NCBI GenBank assembly: GCA_020205615.1
Contig: CM035165.1
Coordinates: forward strand, 90,582,005 to 90,646,004
Length of the DNA: 64,000 bases
DNA from: Panax quinquefolius
Lineage: Eukaryota; Streptophyta; Magnoliopsida; Apiales; Araliaceae
Direction: 5' to 3'
Below, piece by piece: positions 59,326-64,000 of this stretch (position 1 is its first letter; each line of letters opens with the position of its first letter). Both the position numbers and the translations under genes were made by a program. The notes beneath the pieces were generated by a model. That model ran no database searches, was not told where the DNA came from, and saw only the letters and a program-made list of their open reading frames with translations.

Positions 59326-62300
59326 ACCTTGTTATAGCTTCCCAAAAAACATTATTTAATGTTAAAATTATTTAATGTTAAAATAGCTAAAAATGCGAAT
59401 TTTTTTTTTTTTCTTTCCATTCATTCATTCCCTGAATCGCAACCTTTACGATTCTTCTATATACTGAAATCATATCTATTATATGATTTATTTAACCAGA
59501 GTTATATACATATATTTATACAACTCAATCCTCAACACGAATTCTTTCTTATATAGTAATGTTACTATATCACTTTATTTTTATAAAATATTCATTACAA
59601 TTCATCTAGAGCAAATATTCTTCGTAGAATATTTTAAACTATACTTAACTGCCAGTTATAAATAACAAAACCATCAATCATAGCTTTATACAATTTCTAA
59701 TTCAAGAAAATGTATTCATTTCGTCTGTTGTTCAATCTTCATCATCCGTAAAGCAAGTAATATTGCATAACGTCATTAACCTGCAAAAAGTTTGTGTTTG
59801 CAAGATTGAGCTCGACAGCCCAGCAAATTTAACAGTCTATCATGTTTCACATAGCACACAATTCCATATGCACTACATTTTCTTTGATATGCATATCCGC
59901 ATGCAACATATATTCTTTACTATGCATATCTTACATGCATCAATAATTCCTTACAAAGCATACATTCATGTATTATATATATTTCTAATTTATCGAGTTA
60001 CATCATACAACATGTGTTTCACAAATCACATATAAATTGAGTTCCATAACCCAATTAACTCAGTCATATTTTGACTTTAACAATTCATAGAGCATGATAT
60101 GTAATTTAGCACATAACCACATTCCATCCACAAACATAACAGAACTGAAAAACTTGCCTTAATTGAGGATTACCGCTATAGTTTACTTTAACTTCTCCTT
60201 ACGAATCCTACATAATCGTGTTCACATACATGCATATTAGATAACCAATTATGTCACATGTCCTGTGCATAGTAAATAATAATATAAGTCATGATCATTA
60301 GTTACCATAACCTATAATCTTTTATTCTTGTCTTATAACCATTCTCGGTTTCTTTAGAAACTTTGTTCGTTAACCTTTTTATGCATAATAAAGTTCTCAC
60401 AGGACTAGTGTATAAATACTTTACATCTCGAAACATAAACCACTTATATTCTATTTTAAGAATATTCCTCTCTTATAGTAAATTTGGAACCATATGGTTT
60501 ATGAATAGTTTTTACTGCACAAACATGGCTTACTACATCATTTCTTTAATTTCGATAATTTTCATACCTTTTCAATAGATCATGTGTTAAATCACGTTAT
60601 CGCCACATACGCGAATGCTGCACTTTATATGTAGCTTAGCTTCGCATTATTCCCGCGAATAACTTACATTTTCGCTTCGCTTGTACTTTAACTTCATACA
60701 TATAACATTATGTAATTTTGTGTTCAAAATCTCCGTTTCGAACTTCAGACACTTTCGTTTTAACACTTTTATGTCCTATATAATTTTAAACGGTTTCGTG
60801 CATTTCATTTAGCTTTATACTCATTTTGCATATTATTTCTCGGCTTACGTTTGCGTAAACATGTAAACTTATGTTTACATTACATGTTTATTGTTTTCCT
60901 TGCGCTCAAAATGAGTTTTCATGACATAAAGTTGTTATATTACATTTTTACTTCAATTCTGGTGTCTTGCTACATGCCAAATCATTAACGCCAACCAAGA
61001 ATCGCATCGTGGAATCAACTGGCCAAACAGCACAACGTTGCTAGTAGCTGGGCCTCGTGTGGCCCTGCGTGGCTTAGCCGGGCTCGGCGTTGCCTGGTCA
61101 GTCCCCTTGCTTTGACACTCGTTTTGTGATGTTATATCTTTTAAACCACTCGTTCATATGCTTTGAATTTTGGATATGTTTTAGGTAGTATATCCATCTA
61201 ATTATAAACATTATAATCCAAGCATTATAAGCAACCCAGACTGTCAAAACCACGAGCCAAAAATCAGTTGGGTGAACTACCACACCACATAACAACACGG
61301 ACGATGGCTTGGCGCTTTGGTTGGGCTCGCGTGCCCAAATTTGGGTTGTTGCCCTCCATAACGAAATGCTTAGTTTATGATTTTTAACTTTTCGTCGTAG
61401 TTGGATTGCAACCAATTTTTTGATATATTGAAAACACCATAGTAGACTATATTTAGAAAATATAAGCCACCCATTTCAGAAACTTTAAACAGTCCAAACA
61501 AAGTTCCAAAAATGCTCTGTCATAACAGTTTTTAATTGTTTTCCAGCTTGACCATGTTGCGCTAAAACAGTCATAACTTCTTCGTTTCAAAACATTTTTG
61601 AGCGATTCTTGAGCCCACGCGAAGCTAACTTCCACGACTACAACTTTTATTCTTTGACCATTTTCAAATTCTAAACACAGAATTCCAGAAAATTCGTCCA
61701 AGGGCTGCTTCGAATCTGTTTTCCAGAATTTTGGCAGATTCGACACGACTACTTTGAACTGTCATAACTCCTTGCTCCGAAGTCGGAATCAGTCCGTTCC
61801 GGAGTCTATGGAAAGCTTATTCAGTGTACTACACATCCCCAAAAGCCCAGATTTTTCTGGAAAGAAAGCCCCGAATTTGTCCTTAGGGTCAGCAGTCTAC
61901 AATTTTTCGGTTTCTAATATGTTTTATTAAAATTCTTCACTATAATTTCTTTTTAGCTCCTTTTTGATTTATTCCAATGGAATTATTTCCATAACTCATA
62001 GGAGAACAACCCACCATTACAAAACTTAAATTTTCAGTTCTATACCCTCGTAATTTTGGCTCAAGAACTGCCCCCCCAAAAACAGTTTTAATTAGTTCGT
62101 TTTACATGTTTTTTTACTAGAAATCCGTCATGATTTCATTCACACAGATTTTCCTTGTTCCAATCCAATTGGGTTGTGTTCATAACTCATAAGAGTACCA
62201 CAGATCATCCAGAACTTAATTTTTCAGTTTCAAAGCACAACACAATTTGGTCCAAAACAGTCCACTAATTGTCCAATTGGAGCTTATTAGTCTTTAAGAG

Positions 62301-63357
62301 GCCTTAAATCAAACACCTCATATGCAATTCATATAAAACAGAGTTTATATAAACTTTTATACAAGTTTAGCCCAAAATCTCCTCCTTATTGCTCCTCACG
62401 GTCCAACCTAAACTCCTTTTACTAATTCTCAATCCCAAACACAAAACACATCTAATTATAAGACTTTTATTATCAAATTTTTAATACAACAACTAAAATA
62501 TTGAACATACCTTTAAAGTTTAGTTTTACCGAATTGCTTTAGCTTATTTGATAAGCTTATAAGCTTCTTCTTCATCGCTGCAGATTCCAATTTCCATCCC
62601 AATTCAAACTCACAATTTCAATTTTCCAATCAAACTGTTGGGTTTTAAGCCGATCCTTGAAGGAGTTTAACAGATAAAGAGAAAAGGAAAATGGGACGGA
62701 TGAGGATGAGAAAGTACAACGACTTGTTAAGCTTTCTTAGCATTTTTTTTTTCTTACGAAAGTGAGGAGTAGGGGAAAAAGTGATTCCTCTCTTCTTTTC
62801 TTTTTACTAGCTTAGTGTCATTTACTACCTTAAACAGCCCCCACCTCATGCTTAAAAACATATGTCTCAGCCACATAATCTTTGCAGCTCATGCTTATTA
62901 GTAATTGACTCAGCTTAAAATTTATCGGTTAGCACTCATACATAAATACATATATGCTAAATACATAATCTTGCATAATATATATACTTTATATATATTA
63001 CACATTATAAAACAGTATTTATTTAATGTATTAAAATTCACTATTCCTCTGAATAAATAAAATAAATGAAATTATACATTAAACAAAGATAATTTATTTA
63101 ATGTGATAAATTCACCTTATTAAAATAATTTCCTCTTATTAGATTATTCTAATATTTGCCATTTAATAAATTGCTCCTCTACAATTTATTTACATATAAT
63201 AAATATATAATAATTAATATATTTATTAAGATAAACATCACATATTGCATAGTTCTTACTCATTTATGCAATATTATATCACATAACATATCATCTAATA
63301 GGAATTTTATTTATTAAATTCTTATTTTAATAATTCCCAAAAATCTGGGTTATCACA
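59326..63357 (-). repeat. Family D LTR, copy 3
   Basis: Minus-strand start TGTGATAACCC at 63357 equals the start of the solo LTR D at 7680. The U3 part (62460-63357) follows 7680-8640 with many substitutions, while the rest matches copy 2 closely. The end is missing from ACCTTGTTATAGC at 59326. No flanking duplication found. Confidence 0.78.
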
Positions 63358-64000
63358 GGTTCTAACGACCCCTCAATAATAATCTAAAGAAAAAGACTAT
63401 GATATTGAAGTCTTAATACTACTTATTTACTTTGTGTTGTCACACATTTATGAAGTTTCACATGTTGAAAAGCCTCTTTAACTAGTTATTCATTTTTCCA
63501 AAGTATATTTATTCACTTTTAAGTTATTCTGACAAGTCACTGTGTACTACATATAGTAAGGTAACATGTTAATTACATGTCATATTCAGTGTTGTTACGT
63601 TGATCATATATAGTACGATTCGACATAACTCTCTTTCCTTTAAGTTGACCATTCAAGTAACTAAAGTTGATAATCCTTATAAATTAGAAATATTAAATTA
63701 TTGATTCATGTTTATTCATTAAATTGTTTCATTTCAATTTTATACTTATTGAGTATATTTGATGCTAACTCTTGCCAAGCATTAACTTGGTGCAGGTTGA
63801 AAATAATGATAGGACCAGAATGGTCAAATTTAAACTACAGAATGGAAGATAAAAATCATATAAAGGTTACAAGTTGGTATTAGATAAAAAGAATAAGACC
63901 TAAGTTGTGATACCGCGATGTTGTTTGTGATATAATGTCTAAATAGACTAGTTAAATAAAAAAAATATTGATAGATGCTGAGGGTGACGATGAATAGTGA
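63358..64000. other. Unassigned AT-rich DNA at the window end
   Basis: No gene, repeat or element boundary recognised. The ORF 63701-63883 is short and lacks features. Confidence 0.4.

Overview
The window is nuclear DNA of a flowering plant, most likely a eudicot. It is AT-rich, carries an intron-containing plant cytochrome P450, and is filled with nested LTR retrotransposons of plant-specific lineages plus a plant CACTA DNA transposon. I cannot name the genus. I found no prokaryotic, organellar, rRNA, tRNA or CRISPR signal.

Layout. 1-2662: LTR debris (a minus-oriented LTR end, then a truncated plus-oriented LTR of a family I call X). 3975-5583 (minus): the only host gene, a CYP71-clan P450 close to CYP736A, with one 110-bp intron and three apparent frameshifts. 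5673-7679: AT-rich upstream DNA. 7680-44709: a 4.4-kb solo LTR (family D, target duplication TAAAT) split by a Tat-lineage Ty3/Gypsy element A (9342-41953, minus, target duplication AAACT). A is itself split by three younger insertions: X element B (11459-20202, minus, GATCC), a CACTA transposon (24153-28112, TTG) and X element C (29733-37995, plus, GATGA). 44715-45647: probable host intergenic DNA. 45648-54387: element E, a minus-strand retroelement with a 3' LTR, tandem repeats and gag but no visible pol, carrying a solo X LTR (46510-49353, TTAAA). 54388-63357: two minus-oriented family D LTR copies in direct order. 63358-64000: unassigned.

With nested insertions removed, element A is about 11.6 kb. 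It reads 5' LTR, primer-binding site, gag, protease, reverse transcriptase, RNase H, a second (archaeal-type) RNase H, integrase, a 42/84-bp tandem array, then an antisense intron-containing ORF, and the 3' LTR. All of its coding parts are broken. The X elements have 2.4-2.8 kb LTRs, an initiator-Met-type primer site and only a gag tail and a protease scrap. They look non-autonomous and must have been mobilised by a related chromovirus.

I see no undescribed defence or metabolic system here. The interest is in the datable nesting order, the non-autonomous X family with a shared gag defect, the antisense ORF and tandem-array module, a possible pol-less element E, and paired-LTR mismatches that cluster at CAG/CTG sites. 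The last point bears on whether the P450 frameshifts are real.
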